From: Oligoflexia bacterium
GTDB lineage: Bacteria > Bdellovibrionota_G > JALEGL01
Direction: 5' to 3'
Length of the DNA: 64,000 nucleotides
Assembly (NCBI GenBank): GCA_035326705.1
Contig: DAOLES010000006.1
Coordinates: 1-64,000 of the forward strand
Both the position numbers and the translations under genes were made by a program. Shown one piece after another: positions 61,983-64,000 of the stretch. The notes beneath the pieces were generated by a model that saw only the letters and a list, made by a program, of their open reading frames with translations, was not told where the DNA came from and searched no databases. How positions within the stretch are numbered: position 1 is the first letter of the stretch; every line of letters starts with the position of its first letter.

Positions 61983-64000
61983 ATGTCTTATCGTTATCCC
62001 ATAAAATTTGGCAAATACCTGCTGACCCGTAGAATTGCGGTGGGCGGTATGGCTGAAGTATTTAAAGCCAAGCTGTATGGCCCCAGAGGCTTTGAAAAAA
62101 CCTTGGCCATTAAACGCATTTTGCCTGAATTCAGTGAAGATGAAGAGTTTGTAGCCATGTTTGTGGATGAGGCAAGGATTTCATCCAAATTGCATCATGG
62201 CAATATTGTTCAAGTCTTTGATTTTGGTCAGGTGGATGATGCCTATTATCTTGCCATGGAGTTTGTTGATGGCAGCAATCTTAAAAACTTATTTAGAAAA
62301 ACCTTAAAATCTCAGAACCTTTTTCCTAGACACCTAGCCATTTATATTGCTTTGCAAGTGGCCAAGGCCCTGGAGTATGCCCATCAAATCAAACAGGATG
62401 ATGATAACACTTTAGAGTTGGTGCATAGAGATATCAGTCCGCAAAATATTCTTATTGCCCATGATGGCCAAGTTAAACTGACGGATTTTGGTATTGCCAA
62501 AGCCAGCATCAAGTTATCAAAAACCCAACCCGGTAAAGTTCAAGGCAAGCTGAGTTATATGTCACCTGAGCAGGCCATGGGTAAAAACTTGGATAGACGC
62601 TCTGACATCTTTTCTTTGGGTATTATTTTATATGAATTGATCTCTGGTGAAAAAGTCTACAATTCAGAAAACACCAGTGAACGCTACAAGCGCATCCGCA
62701 AAGCGCAAATTGAGCCGCTTAAATCCTTGGCCCCAGATATTTCTGACTATTTAAATCAGAGTGTCATGCAACTCTTAGAAAAAGACCCTTGGGCACGACC
62801 TAACAATTGTACTGAAGTCATTCAAAAACTATCTGAATCCATCAAAAAATACAGCATGGATGAGTTGGCCCTGGAGCTATCCAACTTAATGCATAGCCAA
62901 TTCCCCAAAGAAAGCAGCACAGAAGCCAGCCAACTCAATAAAACTCCGTCATTGTTGGATGTCCCAGGACACTTGATTGAAGAAATTTCCGCCCAAACAG
63001 AAGTGCGGCCTGATGATTTAAGCTCCATTGATCATGAAGTGGAACAACAACGCCATAAAAAAGAGCCCTTGTTGATTCATAGAATAAAAGAATGGTTTCA
63101 ACTTGCGTCGGTTTATTTATTTGAGGGCCAAAGAAAACAATACACCTTTGGGATCCTTATTGTTTTACTGTTTATCAGTGTAGCCAGTTCATTTTTCTTA
63201 GCCGTCAACAACTCAGTACAACCCAAACCCATAGTAGTTAAAAACCAAGAAAAACTAGCTCCTAGCCCAGACAGCCCTTCTGCACAACCCTATCCACCAA
63301 CAAATACTGATCCTTTATCCCTAAACTCTTTAAATACTGAGGAGCATAGCCTTGAGCAATTCAGTTCAAACGCAGAAAAGGAACCTTTATTGGACGAAAA
63401 TCCTACAATTTCTACAGGGACGGGTTCAACTGTTGTCACCAATGACCTCAATGACATGAAGCAACTTAAGCAAAGACAAGAAAAAATTCATCAAGACCTA
63501 GAAGCAGAACAAACCATTCAAGAGCTACAAAAAGATGTGGCCTCTCTTAAACAAGAAAATCAAGAAAAAGCCCAAGCCCTAGAAGAAGCTTTGGATGAAT
63601 TGGAAACCCTAAAAAAAGGCGCCCAACAAGAAATTGTAAAACAATGTCCAGCTGGGATGAAAAAAGTGCAAGGAGGTTCTTTTCAATATGGCTCAGATGA
63701 AAATGATCCTGATCGCAATGACTTAACTGAACCTTTGGCCCAAGAAAGCAAAGTTAAAAGTTTTTGCATGGATCAATTTGAATACAGCACTAAAAAAGCT
63801 TCCACTCCAGATATCAATATTTCATGGCATCACGCGCAAAAGTCCTGCCAACAACAAGGCAAAAGACTGTGTACCGTGCAAGAATGGGAATATGCCTGCA
63901 AATCCTTAGAAGACAGCAAATATGGTTTTTCTACATCATTTGAAGAAAGCCAATGCGCCATTCAAAATGACACTTTTGAAACGCTTGAACTCTTGAGCAA
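61983..64000 (+). CDS. Ser/Thr protein kinase with C-terminal SUMF1 domain, 3' end outside the window
   Basis: At least 672 residues are visible. The kinase domain (~8-285) has a glycine loop (RRIAVGGMAEVFKA), the ATP Lys in LAIKR, HRDISPQN, DFGIAKA and an SPEQAMG activation loop. A membrane helix lies near residues 392-412. A low-complexity and coiled-coil region follows (~470-540). The window ends inside a SUMF1/FGE-like domain (GMKKVQGGSFQYGSDE; CMDQFEYS; GKRLCTVQEWEYAC). Such kinase-SUMF1 fusions occur in deltaproteobacteria-like lineages; the SUMF1 part here probably serves sensing or ligand binding. It is divergent from glmU. Confidence 0.88.
   Translation, partial: MSYRYPIKFGKYLLTRRIAVGGMAEVFKAKLYGPRGFEKTLAIKRILPEFSEDEEFVAMFVDEARISSKLHHGNIVQVFDFGQVDDAYYLAMEFVDGSNLKNLFRKTLKSQNLFPRHLAIYIALQVAKALEYAHQIKQDDDNTLELVHRDISPQNILIAHDGQVKLTDFGIAKASIKLSKTQPGKVQGKLSYMSPEQAMGKNLDRRSDIFSLGIILYELISGEKVYNSENTSERYKRIRKAQIEPLKSLAPDISDYLNQSVMQLLEKDPWARPNNCTEVIQKLSESIKKYSMDELALELSNLMHSQFPKESSTEASQLNKTPSLLDVPGHLIEEISAQTEVRPDDLSSIDHEVEQQRHKKEPLLIHRIKEWFQLASVYLFEGQRKQYTFGILIVLLFISVASSFFLAVNNSVQPKPIVVKNQEKLAPSPDSPSAQPYPPTNTDPLSLNSLNTEEHSLEQFSSNAEKEPLLDENPTISTGTGSTVVTNDLNDMKQLKQRQEKIHQDLEAEQTIQELQKDVASLKQENQEKAQALEEALDELETLKKGAQQEIVKQCPAGMKKVQGGSFQYGSDENDPDRNDLTEPLAQESKVKSFCMDQFEYSTKKASTPDINISWHHAQKSCQQQGKRLCTVQEWEYACKSLEDSKYGFSTSFEESQCAIQNDTFETLELLS

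Overview
The window is AT-rich bacterial chromosome with dense, mostly operonic genes, short intergenic gaps and frequent GTG/TTG starts. The gene mix suggests a free-living Gram-negative of the Bdellovibrionota / 'Deltaproteobacteria' sort: an LpoB-type outer-membrane lipoprotein set, a Tad-type secretin and ATPase, AmgK/MurU-like cell-wall recycling, PhaR, a Ser/Thr kinase carrying a sulfatase-modifying-factor domain, and GatCAB. That placement is an inference from gene content; the window contains no rRNA.

Layout, 1-40 kb (core-like). A partial tRNA-Arg is followed by a holin-4-like membrane protein and two LysR regulators. The second LysR gene is divergent from a folate operon (CADD-type pABA synthase, folB, folK-folP fusion). 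Next come a MerC-like protein, feoAB with a Fur-box-like site, and tRNA-Leu. A short Tad block (cpaC, cpaF, tadB, tadC) follows, then an EAL protein, an LpoB/COG3014/YcfL lipoprotein set, gatCAB, mtnA, ppa, and ymdB-fau-zapA. The ribosome/SRP cluster (ffh, rpsP, khpA, rimM, trmD, rplS) is next. After it come paired lipoproteins, amgK-murU-like genes, a secreted metalloprotease-like protein, bolA, an FG-GAP protein, a nucleoside salvage operon (deoC, pnp, hpt), ridA, ndh, a patatin, phaR and a GFA-domain protein.

Layout, 40.8-59.0 kb (accessory). This stretch is marked by recurring short dyad repeats that resemble the ends of REP-associated transposase elements. The repeats separate three cargo modules. 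Module 1 (41.6-49.7 kb) looks like a toxoflavin/azapteridine-type biosynthetic cluster: beta-propeller protein, MFS exporter, SAM methyltransferase, GTP cyclohydrolase II (ToxB-like), WD40 protein (ToxC-like) and SUMF1-fold protein (ToxD-like). The last three are in the same order as in the known tox operon, and a near-perfect sigma-54 promoter lies in front of the first gene. Module 2 (49.8-55.2 kb, minus strand) looks like a new RiPP-type operon: a 28-residue candidate precursor peptide, a family-5 solute-binding protein, an HExxH-type peptide hydroxylase, an MFS transporter and a hybrid histidine kinase, with every gene overlapping the next. Module 3 (56.6-58.9 kb) is a 778-residue SEC-C protein with a restriction-endonuclease-like centre, bracketed by inverted copies of another repeat.

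Layout, 59-64 kb. Core genes resume with glmS and a short glmU that lacks the acetyltransferase half, then a divergent Ser/Thr kinase with a C-terminal SUMF1 domain that runs off the window.

The strongest candidates for undescribed biology are modules 1 and 2 and the CADD-containing folate operon.
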